This document shows, in pieces, positions 1 to 8,916 of a stretch of 64,000 bases of DNA (positions within the stretch are counted from its first letter, which is position 1; every line of letters begins with the position of its first letter). A program made the translations under genes and the position numbers. Below the pieces are notes generated by a model. That model searched no databases and was not told the origin of the DNA. It was given only the letters and a program-made list of their open reading frames with translations. Origin of the DNA: CAVSRC01 sp963730325 (GTDB taxonomy: Bacteria; Pseudomonadota; Alphaproteobacteria; Rhizobiales; Kaistiaceae); the NCBI GenBank assembly GCA_963730325.1, contig CAVSRC010000005.1:62001-126000 (forward strand). Direction: 5' to 3'.

Positions 1-834
1 CAATGGAAAACCGATGGAGAGCGTGAACCCGGGCGCACGTTCCGCGAAATAGCGGGTGAGACCCGCCCGCTCGTCGTCATGATGGTGGTGCCCGCCGCCG
101 CTCTCCGCAGGCGCCGCGGGCGGGCGTAGCAGGGCATCGACCAGCAGCGGCAGGCCGGTGGTGCAGTCGCCCGCCGGCATGTCGTGCACCCGGCCGGTCG
201 GCACCACCGTCTGATCGAGCCCATGCCAGCGCAGATGCGGCGGCGCCGCGCCATTGGCGTCGACGATGATGAGCGGCCGGCCGTCGCGCGCCAGGGCCTC
301 CACCGTGTCGGTGGTGCCGCCGCGCCCGTGCGACGGTCCCCCGTCCCAGACCGCCACGACCACATCCGCCTGGTCGATCACCGTATAGGCCGCGGCTTCA
401 TAGGCGCTGGCCTCGGCGTCGCGGCTGCCCGGCAGTTCGAGCACGGCGCGCGCGTGTCCGATCAGCGAGCGGAATTCTTCGCGCGCGGGCTCTTCGGCGA
501 AATCCTTCTCGAATTCCTCCCGGGCGAAGGGCAGCACGGCATCGAGGGCGAAGGTGAGCGGTCCGTCGTTCTTGTCCCGCCGCGCCACGAGCGCACGCGC
601 CGCGATGCGGTCGGCGCCCTCGGCCAGCGAATCGACCAGGGAGAGCACCGCCGGGCCGGCAAAGACGGAGCCGTAGTCGCGCTCGGCCTTCACCATCGCC
701 GCCGCGATGCCGTCGAGCACCGCATCGATGTCGGCCGCCACACGATCGCGCGCTGCCTCCGGCAGCCGGTTGGGCCGGTGGCCGATGACCCCGACGGCCA
801 GAGCCAGCGGCGGCTTGGGCGGATGTTGGCTCAC
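1..834 (-). CDS. SLOG/LOG-like Rossmann-fold protein, C-terminal part missing
   Basis: The first 278 residues are visible and the gene runs off the left edge. A GTG at 834 is the likely start, preceded by GGAG about 11 bases upstream; no ATG fits better. The N-terminus reads AVGVIGHRP (residues 13-21), followed by SLAEGADR (69-76) and AVWDGGPSHGRGGTTD (161-176). This layout of a glycine/histidine loop, an AEGADR-type helix and a GGT loop is what I associate with SLOG/LOG-like nucleotide- or nucleotide-sugar-binding Rossmannoid domains. A His/Asp-rich stretch (HHHHDD) follows the domain. It lies 34 bases after hemY on the same strand but has no obvious role in haem synthesis. The fold is an inference and the function is unknown. 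Confidence 0.6.
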   Translation of the reverse strand, partial: MSQHPPKPPLALAVGVIGHRPNRLPEAARDRVAADIDAVLDGIAAAMVKAERDYGSVFAGPAVLSLVDSLAEGADRIAARALVARRDKNDGPLTFALDAVLPFAREEFEKDFAEEPAREEFRSLIGHARAVLELPGSRDAEASAYEAAAYTVIDQADVVVAVWDGGPSHGRGGTTDTVEALARDGRPLIIVDANGAAPPHLRWHGLDQTVVPTGRVHDMPAGDCTTGLPLLVDALLRPPAAPAESGGGHHHHDDERAGLTRYFAERAPGFTLSIGFPL

Positions 835-868
835 GGGGCTTGGCTCTCCGGGCGGCGGCTCTGGCGAC

Positions 869-2455
869 TTAGAAGATGTGGTAGCGCTCGTCTTCGTCCT
901 CGCGCCGCGGCGGTCCCGGATCGTCCGGCGCCCGCGGCGAAAGGTCCTCCTGCACCACCTTCGCCCCAGCCGCCTTCGCCTCCGCTGGCGGGGTTTCGCC
1001 CCCCGCCGTTTCGGCTGGCCCGGCCTCTGCCGGCGCGCTCTCCGCCGGCTTGGCCGCTGGCGTCGTTTCCTCCACGGCGGGCGCTGCCGTCACCGCCTTC
1101 GTCTCGACGGTCGGCGGCGCGTCGTCCGCCGTCGCCCACGCCTCGATCTCCATCTGGCGCTCGGCCGGCAGCCGGGCAGGCGGCACCTTCCATTCAAAGG
1201 CATCGATGCGGCCGGAGACCGGCGACACCGGCGCCCATTGGGCGAAGATGCGGCCATCGGCGATCCATGCCGGGTCGCGCGGTGCGCTGAGCGCCCGCGC
1301 CAGCCAGCCGCGCACCCGCCCCTGATCGCCGTGTTCGCCTTCCTCGATCTCCGCCATCAGCAGGCAGACGCCTTCGCTCGGCTGCAAGCGGATCATGCCG
1401 CCCAGCGCCTCACGCGCCGCCGGCCAGTCGCGCGCATCGATGGCGGCGCGGGCGACCGCCATGGCCCCCTCGGCATGGTTGGCGCGCATCTCCGCCAGCT
1501 TGCGCACGCGCTTCAGCCGGTCGCGCACCGAATCGCCGGTTCTGACCTCCGCATAGGCCGCCGCGATATCGGGATGCGGCGAAGCCTTCCACGCCGCTTC
1601 CAGGATGCGCGAGGCCCGGCGGACATCCCCGTTGCGGGTCAACAACCGCGCCGCGATCACCGATGCCGGCACCAGGTCGGGCGCCAGACGGTGTGCCTCG
1701 ATCGCCAGGCTGCGCGCCTCCTCGGGCGTACCGGCCTCCAGTTCCATGGCGCGGGCCGTCATCAGCACCGCGCGCAGGCGTTGCGCCCTGGCGTTGTCGA
1801 CGGTACCGGCGTCGGCATTGGCGGCGAGCGTGGTCAGCGCCGCCTGCCAGTCGCCGGCCTGGCACTGATAGTCGAAGAGCGCGGTTCCCGCCCAGGCGAC
1901 CCGTGGCGAAATCCGCATCGCTTCCTCGGCGAAATGGCGCGCGGCGGTGTGCTCGCCGGTGCGCCGCGCCTCGATGAACAGGCCGTGCAGACCGAGCACC
2001 CGCGTTTCGGCCGTCTCGGTGAGCGCCGTGAAGGCGGAGCGCGCCGAACCGACGTCGCCGGCAATCTGCGCCGCCTGCGCCGCAAGCAGCAGCGCCAGCG
2101 GCTCCCTCTTGCCGAGCAGGTTCTGCGATTCGCGCGCCGCCCGCTGCGCCGCGCGCGTGTCGCCGGCGCCGACCGCGATCATGCCGCGCGACAGCGCCCG
2201 GTAGCCGCGGTCGCGGCGGCGGGCACCGAAGAACGAGCCGACCGCCTGCGGCGTGCGCAGCACCGCGCGCAACAGAGCGCCGACCATGGCGATCAGCGCG
2301 ATGACAATGGCCGCGCCGACCACCGCCACCATCACCGAGGTGCGGATCTCGTAGCCCTGCCAGTTGACCAGCAGTTCGCCCGGCCGCTCCGCCAGCCAGA
2401 CGAAGCCGGCGGCGGCCAGGAACACCACGACGACATAGAGGAGGACGCGGATCAT
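869..2455 (-). CDS. hemY: HemY-type TPR membrane protein
   Basis: This 528-residue protein matches the HemY family encoded after hemC/hemD in proteobacteria. It has two N-terminal membrane helices (about residues 3-20 and 40-62), then the family segment GYEIRTSVMVAV between them, then a long alpha-helical TPR-like region. The C-terminus is Pro/Ala/Glu-rich and charged (about 440-528). HemY is thought to act at the inner membrane in late haem metabolism, but its biochemistry is unsettled; it is not the oxidase also called HemY in Bacillus. Its start overlaps the stop of the upstream gene in ATGA, so translation is probably coupled within the hemC-hemD-COG4223-hemY unit. Confidence 0.92.
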   Translation of the reverse strand: MIRVLLYVVVVFLAAAGFVWLAERPGELLVNWQGYEIRTSVMVAVVGAAIVIALIAMVGALLRAVLRTPQAVGSFFGARRRDRGYRALSRGMIAVGAGDTRAAQRAARESQNLLGKREPLALLLAAQAAQIAGDVGSARSAFTALTETAETRVLGLHGLFIEARRTGEHTAARHFAEEAMRISPRVAWAGTALFDYQCQAGDWQAALTTLAANADAGTVDNARAQRLRAVLMTARAMELEAGTPEEARSLAIEAHRLAPDLVPASVIAARLLTRNGDVRRASRILEAAWKASPHPDIAAAYAEVRTGDSVRDRLKRVRKLAEMRANHAEGAMAVARAAIDARDWPAAREALGGMIRLQPSEGVCLLMAEIEEGEHGDQGRVRGWLARALSAPRDPAWIADGRIFAQWAPVSPVSGRIDAFEWKVPPARLPAERQMEIEAWATADDAPPTVETKAVTAAPAVEETTPAAKPAESAPAEAGPAETAGGETPPAEAKAAGAKVVQEDLSPRAPDDPGPPRREDEDERYHIF

Positions 2456-3882
2456 GTCGGTCCGTTCCCCCCGTCCGGCGCAACGTCCGGTGCGACGCCC
2501 TGCGCGATCTTCGCGATCAGCGCGTCGATGGTGACGCGGCTTTCGGCCGACGCCGCCCAGTCGGCGGACGCCGCCTTGCCGGCTTCCGGCAGGCCGCCGC
2601 GTTCACTGATCGCGGTGGCGAAATCGCCGGCCTCGACCGCGGCGCGCATGCGCGAGACGATCGCCGCCGGATCGTCGCCCGCGACCGGGCCGCTCGGCCG
2701 CACCGTCACCAGCGTGCCGATGCCGGTAAGCAGGCGCTGGAAGAAGCCGGCATCGGGATTGGCCTCAGTCGTCGCCTGGACGATGGCGTCGCCGACCGTG
2801 CCGAAGGCGGCCGCCAGCGCCGCCTTGGTCGGCACGCCCTTGTCGGCGAAAGGCTTCAGCGCGGCGACATCGTCGGCCGGCAGGCCAAGGGCCGCCGCCA
2901 GATCGAGATCCGTGGTGAACGGCACGCCTTCGTCGACGGCGCGTCTGAGCGCGACGATGGCGATGGCGCGCGCCGCGGTCGAATTGTCGCTCGTCCCGGC
3001 GGCAACCGTCTTCTCCAGCGCCGCCAGCCGGTCGCCGAGAGCGTTGAGGTTGGTCTGCACGGTATCGATACGGTGGGAGAGCGCCACCACGGCTTCCGAC
3101 GAAGCGCCGCTGTCGCCGCCGCCGGCGCCGGTGCCGCCGGCTTCGAGGCGCGCCACGCGATCGGCCAGTGCCGCCAATTCGTCGTGAGTGGCGCCGGCCG
3201 GCAGGGCATCGACTTGGCTTGTCAGCGCCGCCAGCTTGTCCTCGACCGCGGTGAGGTCGGCCCGCGTCGCCAGGGCGCCCACCTCCTTCTGCAACTGCGC
3301 CACCTGCCCGTTGAGCACTTCGACGCTGGATTTGCCCGGCAGGTTCTGGGTGATCATCTCGATGGCCGAGATGCGCTGTTCGAGCGCCGCCACGGCCTCG
3401 CTCGCCGACTTCGCCTGATCCGCCGCCCGTACCGCGGCCGAGCGCCCGGGCGAAGGCACCAGGCCGATTGCCTGCAACACGATGATCAGGATCAGTGCGA
3501 CGATGCCGCCCGCCACGCCGGCAAGCGCCGGCCGCGTCCAACCGTCGTCGCTGCCGATGATGCTGGCGCCGGGCGGCCGTTTCGCCCGCGGCGGCCCGGA
3601 CCCGGCCTCGGGCTTGGTCTGTTCAGTTTCCGCCGCAGGTTGCGTCGCGGACTTTGCCTGTTGCGGCGCGGGCGCAGCCTCGGCCGGTGTGCTCTTTTCG
3701 GGCTCCGCCGCCGCCTTCGGCGCCTCGGCCCCCGCACCCTCGGCCCCTTCACCCCCGGCCTTTTCCGCGACGCGCTCCGCGGTCAGGTCGATGGTGACCG
3801 GCGGGCGCTGGCGGCGCGTACGGCTCTTGCGCTCGGCGCCGGCCGGCTTGTCGTCCCGTGATCCCTCGTCTTCGGCGGCCAT
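2452..3882 (-). CDS. COG4223/mitofilin-like inner-membrane coiled-coil protein
   Basis: This 476-residue protein sits between hemD and hemY, where alphaproteobacteria typically carry a mitofilin-like (COG4223) gene. The N-terminal 120 residues are low-complexity and rich in Ala, Pro, Glu and Lys. A single membrane helix follows (about 118-143, GVAGGIVALILIIVLQAIGL), then a long heptad-rich coiled coil (about 155-290), then a globular helical C-terminus. This architecture resembles mitochondrial Mic60/mitofilin, which shapes inner-membrane folds. In bacteria a role in envelope organisation or as a scaffold beside haem enzymes is inferred rather than shown. It is 79 bases downstream of hemD and overlaps hemY by 4 bases. 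Confidence 0.85.
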   Translation of the reverse strand: MAAEDEGSRDDKPAGAERKSRTRRQRPPVTIDLTAERVAEKAGGEGAEGAGAEAPKAAAEPEKSTPAEAAPAPQQAKSATQPAAETEQTKPEAGSGPPRAKRPPGASIIGSDDGWTRPALAGVAGGIVALILIIVLQAIGLVPSPGRSAAVRAADQAKSASEAVAALEQRISAIEMITQNLPGKSSVEVLNGQVAQLQKEVGALATRADLTAVEDKLAALTSQVDALPAGATHDELAALADRVARLEAGGTGAGGGDSGASSEAVVALSHRIDTVQTNLNALGDRLAALEKTVAAGTSDNSTAARAIAIVALRRAVDEGVPFTTDLDLAAALGLPADDVAALKPFADKGVPTKAALAAAFGTVGDAIVQATTEANPDAGFFQRLLTGIGTLVTVRPSGPVAGDDPAAIVSRMRAAVEAGDFATAISERGGLPEAGKAASADWAASAESRVTIDALIAKIAQGVAPDVAPDGGNGPT

Positions 3883-3961
3883 GCTTGTCCTCGTCGGATT
3901 CCGAAGTCTGCCCCTTACAATACAGGCTTATTTCGGCGCGGCCACGCCGCCAGGCAAGGTT

Positions 3962-4660
3962 TCATGGCGGTGCAATCAGCGCCAGCAGGCTGTCCTCGGT
4001 CGGCTCCGCCGCGACATGCAGCACGCTGCCGAGGCCATGCAACGCCTCAGCCACCCGCTCCGACAGGGCGAAGACCTGGCCGAGCCGGATCGGCCGGCCG
4101 GCAGCGAGATCGCGGAAGGTCTCCGCCGTGCGACGCGAATAGAACAACGCCCCGTCGATGGTTCCGGCGGCAAGCGCCGCGGCAAGCGTCGGGCTCAATC
4201 TCTCCGCACGCTCCGCCCGGTAGGCCTCCACCATCTGCAAATCGTAGCCGGCTTCCTCCAGTTGCTCGGCGAGACCGCCGGAGAGGTCGCGCGCCGCGGC
4301 ATAGACGACCGGCCCGCGACCCGGCGGCAGCGCCGCCGCGATGTGCGAGATCAGCGCCGTCCCCTCGCCATCGCCCACCGTCACGGCGCCGAAGCCCGCC
4401 GCCCGCGCCGCCTCCCCCGTCGCTTCACCGACCGCGAACAGCGGCACGCCGCGCCAGCCCGCCGCCTGCGGCCAGGTGGTGAGCGCCCGCACCCCGTTGC
4501 GGCTGGTGACGATCAGCCCGGCCGGCACCGGCAGGTCCCCCGGCGGATCGTTGAGGACGATCGTCAGCATCGGTTCGACGGTGACCGTGTGGCCCAATGC
4601 GGTGAGCCGCCGCGCCGTGGCGCTGGCATCGGGCTCCGGTCGCGTCACCAGCAGGTGCAT
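3962..4660 (-). CDS. hemD: Uroporphyrinogen-III synthase
   Basis: The 232-residue product cyclises and rearranges hydroxymethylbilane into uroporphyrinogen III in the cytosol. Family features include the N-terminal LLVTRPEPDA, the segment LIVTSRNGVRAL (about residues 47-58), FAVGEATGEAARAAGF (about 72-87), and the later FYSRRTAETF. The family has low sequence identity, so the position directly after hemC is the strongest support. The ATG at 4660 is chosen because it starts the conserved strand and lies 4 bases after the hemC stop. An in-frame upstream ATG at 4717 would overlap hemC by 53 bases and add residues unlike the family. Confidence 0.93.
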   Translation of the reverse strand: MHLLVTRPEPDASATARRLTALGHTVTVEPMLTIVLNDPPGDLPVPAGLIVTSRNGVRALTTWPQAAGWRGVPLFAVGEATGEAARAAGFGAVTVGDGEGTALISHIAAALPPGRGPVVYAAARDLSGGLAEQLEEAGYDLQMVEAYRAERAERLSPTLAAALAAGTIDGALFYSRRTAETFRDLAAGRPIRLGQVFALSERVAEALHGLGSVLHVAAEPTEDSLLALIAPP

Positions 4661-4664
4661 GGTC

Positions 4665-5618
4665 TTAGCCGACGAAAAAATCCGGATCGCCCAGATGGGC
4701 GAGCTCTTCACCGGCATCGGCGCCGAGCGCTTCCGCCTCTCCAGCGCCTCCCAGCCGCTCGATCCCGTGCGCTTCGCTGCCGTCCGGCTTCACGATGAGC
4801 CCGCGGAAACGCAGCCTTTCGCCGTCGATCTCGGCAAGTCCGCCGATCGGCGTGCGGCAGGAGCCATCGAGAACCGCGAGGAAGGCGCGCTCGCAGGCAA
4901 GCGCCAGCGACGTGGCGCGATGGTCGATCTTCGCCAGCGCCTCCAGCGTGGCCGTATCGCCCGCCCGCGCCGTGATCGCGATCGCCCCCTGCCCCGGCGC
5001 CGGCAGCCAGTCGGCCGGGTCGAGGATGCCGCTGGCACGGTCGGCGAGGCCCAGCCGCGTCAGCCCGGCCAGCGCCAGCACGGTGGCATCCGCCTCGCCG
5101 GCATCGAGCTTCTTCAGGCGCGTCTCCACATTGCCGCGCATGGCAACGATGCGCAGGTCGGGCCTCAGCCTCAGCGCCAGCGCCGCGCGGCGGAGCGACG
5201 CCGTGCCGATCGCCGCCCCTTGCGGCAAATCGCGGACATGGGCGGCGCGCGGCGACAGGAAGGCGTCGCGCACGTCGGCCCGCTCCAGGCAAGCGGCGAT
5301 GACGATGCCGTCGGGCAGCGCCGTCGGCAGGTCCTTGGCCGAATGGACGGCAAGGTCGATGCGCCCGGCAATCAGCGCCTCGTCGATCTCCCTGGTGAAC
5401 AGCCCCTTGCCGCCGGCCTCCGCCAGCAGCCGGTCGGTGATACGGTCGCCGGTGGTACGGATCGGCACCACCTCGGCCGCTTGCTCCGGGGCGCCCAGCG
5501 CCGCACGCACCATCTCCGCCTGGGCAAGCGCCAGCGGACTGCCGCGCGTGCCGATGCGGCGTGTGGCGGTGGGTGTTTCGGCCGATTGCAAGGCTGGCGT
5601 CCGGAGTGTTAGGGGCAA
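4665..5618 (-). CDS. hemC: Hydroxymethylbilane synthase (porphobilinogen deaminase)
   Basis: This 317-residue enzyme polymerises four porphobilinogen units into hydroxymethylbilane. Visible hallmarks are IGTRGSPLALAQA near the N-terminus, the active-site region SAKDLP, GTASLRRAA, and the cofactor cysteine in LDGSCRTPIGG (Cys254), which carries the dipyrromethane primer. The start is a TTG at 5618, because no ATG or GTG precedes the conserved strand in frame. It is the first gene of the minus-strand haem operon and diverges from tsaD across 78 bases, a divergent hemC/tsaD layout common in alphaproteobacteria. Confidence 0.96.
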   Translation of the reverse strand: MPLTLRTPALQSAETPTATRRIGTRGSPLALAQAEMVRAALGAPEQAAEVVPIRTTGDRITDRLLAEAGGKGLFTREIDEALIAGRIDLAVHSAKDLPTALPDGIVIAACLERADVRDAFLSPRAAHVRDLPQGAAIGTASLRRAALALRLRPDLRIVAMRGNVETRLKKLDAGEADATVLALAGLTRLGLADRASGILDPADWLPAPGQGAIAITARAGDTATLEALAKIDHRATSLALACERAFLAVLDGSCRTPIGGLAEIDGERLRFRGLIVKPDGSEAHGIERLGGAGEAEALGADAGEELAHLGDPDFFVG

Positions 5619-5696
5619 GGGAAGCGGCTCACTCTATCGGCCGATCCCGCCCTGGCAAGCGAGGGCCAAAATAGCCGATTTCATCTTGGATTGGGC

Positions 5697-6770
5697 ATGA
5701 TCGTTCTCGGCATCGAAACCAGTTGCGATGAGACCGCCGCCGCGCTGGTCGAACGCGGCGACGACGGGGCGGGACGCATCCTCTCCGATATCGTCCTTTC
5801 CCAGATCGCCGACCACGCCGCCTTCGGCGGCGTCGTGCCGGAAATCGCCGCCCGCGCCCATGTCGAGGCGCTGGACGGCGTGGTCAGCGCCGCGCTGGCC
5901 GAGGCCGGCCGCGGCTTCGCCGATATCGACGCCGTCGCCGCCACCGCCGGCCCCGGCCTCATCGGCGGCGTCCTCGTCGGCCTTACCACGGCCAAGGCGA
6001 TCGCGCTCGCCGCCGGCAAGCCGCTGATCGCCGTCAACCATCTCGAGGGCCACGCGCTCACCGCCCGCCTCACCGACGGCCTCGCCTTTCCCTATCTGCT
6101 GCTGCTCGTCTCCGGCGGCCACAGCCAGTTTCTCGCCGTGGAAGACGTCGGCCGCTACCGCCGCCTCGGTTCGACCATCGACGATGCGCTCGGCGAAGCC
6201 TTCGACAAGGCGGCCAAGCTCCTCGGCCTCGCCTATCCCGGCGGCCCGGCGGTGGAGGAGGCTGCGAAGGCCGGCGACCCGGCGCGCTTTGCCCTGCCGC
6301 GTCCGCTCATCGACCGGCCCGGCGCCGATTTCTCCTTCTCCGGCCTCAAGACCGCCTTGCGCCTCGCCGCCGAGGCTGCCGCACCGCTTTCCGACCGGGA
6401 CGTCGCCGACCTCTGCGCCTCCTTCCAGGCAGCCGTCACCGACATCGTCGCCAATCGCGCCGCCCATGCCATGCGCGCCTTCGCCGAGGCCCATGACGGG
6501 CCGCCCGTGCTGGTCGCGGCCGGCGGCGTCGCCGCCAATCAGGCGCTGCGCAGGGCGCTCCGCGATGCCGCCGAACGCCACGGCTTCCGTCTCGTCGTAC
6601 CGCCGCCGCGCCTCTGCTCCGATAATGGGGTTATGATCGCCTGGGCAGGCGCCGAGCGTCTCGCCCGCGGCCTCATCGATCCGCTCGATGTGGCGGCGCG
6701 TCCGCGCTGGCCGCTCGACGAACTGGCCGCACCCAAGCTCGGCGCCGGAGCCAAGGGAGCCCGCGCATGA
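5697..6770 (+). CDS. tsaD: tRNA threonylcarbamoyladenosine transferase subunit TsaD
   Basis: The 357-residue protein transfers threonylcarbamoyl to A37 of ANN-decoding tRNAs, together with TsaB and TsaE encoded elsewhere. The N-terminal IETSCDETAAA, the metal-ligand pair in HLEGH (His115, His119), LLVSGGHSQFL and the C-terminal SDNGVMIAWAG segment identify the Kae1/TsaD/YgjD family. The ATG at 5697 gives the conserved MIVLGIETSCDE start; a TTG two codons earlier is less likely. The stop overlaps the gpsA start in ATGA, so the two genes are probably translationally coupled. Confidence 0.97.
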   Translation: MIVLGIETSCDETAAALVERGDDGAGRILSDIVLSQIADHAAFGGVVPEIAARAHVEALDGVVSAALAEAGRGFADIDAVAATAGPGLIGGVLVGLTTAKAIALAAGKPLIAVNHLEGHALTARLTDGLAFPYLLLLVSGGHSQFLAVEDVGRYRRLGSTIDDALGEAFDKAAKLLGLAYPGGPAVEEAAKAGDPARFALPRPLIDRPGADFSFSGLKTALRLAAEAAAPLSDRDVADLCASFQAAVTDIVANRAAHAMRAFAEAHDGPPVLVAAGGVAANQALRRALRDAAERHGFRLVVPPPRLCSDNGVMIAWAGAERLARGLIDPLDVAARPRWPLDELAAPKLGAGAKGARA

Positions 6771-7747
6771 TCGAATCGATCGGTGTCATCGGTGGCGGCG
6801 CCTGGGGCACGGCGCTGGCGCTCACCGCCGCCCGCGCCGGCCGCGCGGTCAAGCTGTGGGCGCGCGACCGCGACACCGTCGCGGCCATCGACGAGCGCCG
6901 CGAGAACCCCCGTTACCTCCCCGGCATCAAGCTCGACCATGTGGCGGCAACCGACTCGCTGGCCGTGGCCTTGCGTGCCGATGCCATCGTCCTTGCCGTC
7001 CCCGCCCAGGCGACCCGTGCCGTGGCCACCGCCGCCGCCCCCTACATCCCGGCGGGCACGCCGCTGGTCATCGCCGCCAAGGGCCTCGAGCACGATACCG
7101 ACCAGCGCCTCTCCGAGGTGATCGCCGAGGTGGCCCCGGAGACGCGCCCGGTCGTCCTTTCCGGTCCCGGCTTTGCCGCCGATGTCGCCCGCGGCCTGCC
7201 CACCGCCGTCACCATCGCCGCCGATGACGAGGCATTGGCGCTTGCCCTCTGCCATGCGCTCGCCCGCCCGAGCTTCCGCCCCTATGCCGAGACCGACATG
7301 ATCGGCGTCGAGATCGGTGGCGCGGTCAAGAACGTGCTCGCCATCGCCGCCGGCATCGTCTCCGGACGCGACCTCGGCGCCAGTGCGCAGGCCGCGCTCA
7401 CCGCCCGCGCCTTCGCCGAGTTGCGCCGTCTCGGCGAGGCCATCGGCGCCCGACCTGAGACGCTGATGGGCCTCTCCGGCCTCGGCGATCTGGTGCTCAC
7501 CTGCTCCGGACCGCAATCGCGCAACTTTGCCTATGGCCTCCATCTCGGCCGCGGCGGCGACGCGGAGGCGCCCCATGCGCTCGCCGAAGGCATCGCCACC
7601 GCCTCGGTCGCCAGCGACCTCGCCCGCCGGCATCGGGTCCCGACGCCGATCGTCGACGCGGTCGCGGCCATCGTCGAGCGCGCGCTCACCATCAACGAGG
7701 CCATCGAGGGGCTGATGCACCGGCCGCTCCGGCGCGAGGCGGACTGA
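6767..7747 (+). CDS. gpsA: Glycerol-3-phosphate dehydrogenase [NAD(P)+]
   Basis: The 326-residue cytosolic enzyme reduces dihydroxyacetone phosphate to sn-glycerol 3-phosphate, the backbone for phospholipids. The dinucleotide-binding loop VIGGGAWGTALA lies at residues 7-18. Further family motifs are LSGPGFAADVARG, the active-site lysine region EIGGAVKNVLAIAAG, and GLGDLVLTCSGPQSRNF. It overlaps tsaD by 4 bases. The convergent SagB-like gene ends 12 bases further on, so no separate terminator is visible. Confidence 0.97.
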   Translation: MIESIGVIGGGAWGTALALTAARAGRAVKLWARDRDTVAAIDERRENPRYLPGIKLDHVAATDSLAVALRADAIVLAVPAQATRAVATAAAPYIPAGTPLVIAAKGLEHDTDQRLSEVIAEVAPETRPVVLSGPGFAADVARGLPTAVTIAADDEALALALCHALARPSFRPYAETDMIGVEIGGAVKNVLAIAAGIVSGRDLGASAQAALTARAFAELRRLGEAIGARPETLMGLSGLGDLVLTCSGPQSRNFAYGLHLGRGGDAEAPHALAEGIATASVASDLARRHRVPTPIVDAVAAIVERALTINEAIEGLMHRPLRREAD

Positions 7748-7759
7748 AGTCGTCGCCGG

Positions 7760-8854
7760 CTAGGCGGCGGTCACGATCAGCGCCGGCCGGTCGTGAATGG
7801 CAGCGGCCGTCTCGACCACCGGATGCGACAGCGTCAGCGCATAGATCGGCGCATGGGTCAGCTGCGCCTCGGGTGCGATGCAGTCGTTGATCCGGGTGTG
7901 GTTGAGGGCGGCGGTCGGACAGGCGGACAGGCCGTTGCGGGTCGCCGCCAGCATGACGTTCTGCCCGATATGCCCGGCCTCGATCAGCACCACGCGATAG
8001 GCATTGGCGTCGTCGTATTTCCACATCGTGCGTTCGAAGCGCGCATAGAGCAGCAGGATGCACGGCATGGCGTCCGCCCATTCCTGTCCGCCGAGCAGTT
8101 CGGACGGCAGCGGCAATTCGTCGGCGTCGACCGGCGCGAGCGTATGGTCGATGGCCGCATAGTGGTAGAAGCCGGGCGCCAGCCCCTCGACCGAGCGCGC
8201 ATAGACGTAGGCCTCGTAGGGGTTTCGCGCCCCGCCCGACGGCGTCATCGAAAGCGGCAGCTTGCCGACGCAGTTCTCGGTCTGGCCGACGATGCCCATC
8301 CCGGCGAAGAGGCAATCCGACAGCGCCGCAAGGGTGATCGACGGATGCGCCACGTCGCGCACCGTCCGCCGTTTTGCCATCAGGGCGATGAGCTCGTTGT
8401 CGTCTGCCGCTGACGGCAGCGGCACGGCCCCGTTGCGGTCGTTCCGGTCGTAGAATCCGGGCTGCGGCACCGTGGCGATGCGGGCCATCTGCAATTGCTC
8501 GCCCTCTTCGATCGCCATGAACGCGCGGTCGCGCAGGCTGAAATGAAAGAGGGCCGCGGGCAGCCCCCAGCGCCAGCTGGTTTCCAGGTCGTCCTCCGCG
8601 GCAGCCAGCGCGCTGCCCTCGACGACCAGCGCCGTCACCTCGACCAGGTCGTCCGTCGCGGCGCGCAGTTCCTCCGGCGTCAGCCCCGGCGCCAGCGCCG
8701 GCAGCTCGGCCGGATCCTGCCAGTCGTCCAGCGCGGTGAGGAAGCCGATAAGGTCGGCCGAGCACGCGAAGGATGCCCCGGACAGGTAGTTGAACCCGAC
8801 GAGTTCCGCGCCTTCACGGGTGAACACGAGGGTGCGGGCGGAACGCATGCGCAT
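7760..8854 (-). CDS. Stand-alone SagB-type FMN-dependent peptide dehydrogenase
   Basis: This 364-residue protein joins an N-terminal domain of about 150 residues to a nitroreductase-fold domain. The second domain has the SagB-type marks KRRTVRD (161-167), TPSGGARNPYEAYVYA (204-219) and EAGHIGQN (292-299). In characterised RiPP pathways, SagB-type flavoenzymes oxidise azolines formed on a precursor peptide by a YcaO cyclase. No YcaO or other cyclase gene is in this window, but a 29-codon peptide gene lies 62 bases upstream on the same strand. The ATG at 8854 has GGAG eight bases before it; longer in-frame extensions would cover the peptide gene. The assignment to the SagB/nitroreductase family is firm, while the substrate is inferred from position. 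Confidence 0.82.
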   Translation of the reverse strand: MRMRSARTLVFTREGAELVGFNYLSGASFACSADLIGFLTALDDWQDPAELPALAPGLTPEELRAATDDLVEVTALVVEGSALAAAEDDLETSWRWGLPAALFHFSLRDRAFMAIEEGEQLQMARIATVPQPGFYDRNDRNGAVPLPSAADDNELIALMAKRRTVRDVAHPSITLAALSDCLFAGMGIVGQTENCVGKLPLSMTPSGGARNPYEAYVYARSVEGLAPGFYHYAAIDHTLAPVDADELPLPSELLGGQEWADAMPCILLLYARFERTMWKYDDANAYRVVLIEAGHIGQNVMLAATRNGLSACPTAALNHTRINDCIAPEAQLTHAPIYALTLSHPVVETAAAIHDRPALIVTAA

Positions 8855-8870
8855 GGGCGTATCTCCACGC

Positions 8871-8905
8871 CGTCTGCCCGCCGCATGCCGCACGGCGGGC
8901 AGACG
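8871..8905 (-). promoter_or_regulatory. 13-bp intercistronic hairpin between peptide gene and dehydrogenase
   Basis: Two perfectly complementary 13-base arms (CGTCTGCCCGCCG and CGGCGGGCAGACG) enclose a 9-base loop. The hairpin lies between the peptide stop and the dehydrogenase start. No U-run follows on the minus strand, so it is more likely a partial attenuator or an RNA-stabilising 3' end than a full terminator. In RiPP operons such a structure commonly keeps precursor mRNA in excess over enzyme mRNA. Confidence 0.7.
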
Positions 8906-8916
8906 CGGTGCGATCT

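Noticed and set aside
707..3187. Very long open frame on the plus strand
   Set aside because: It lies opposite hemY and the mitofilin-like gene, and its product is Arg/Ala-rich without family resemblance. High GC content produces such open antisense frames throughout the window.
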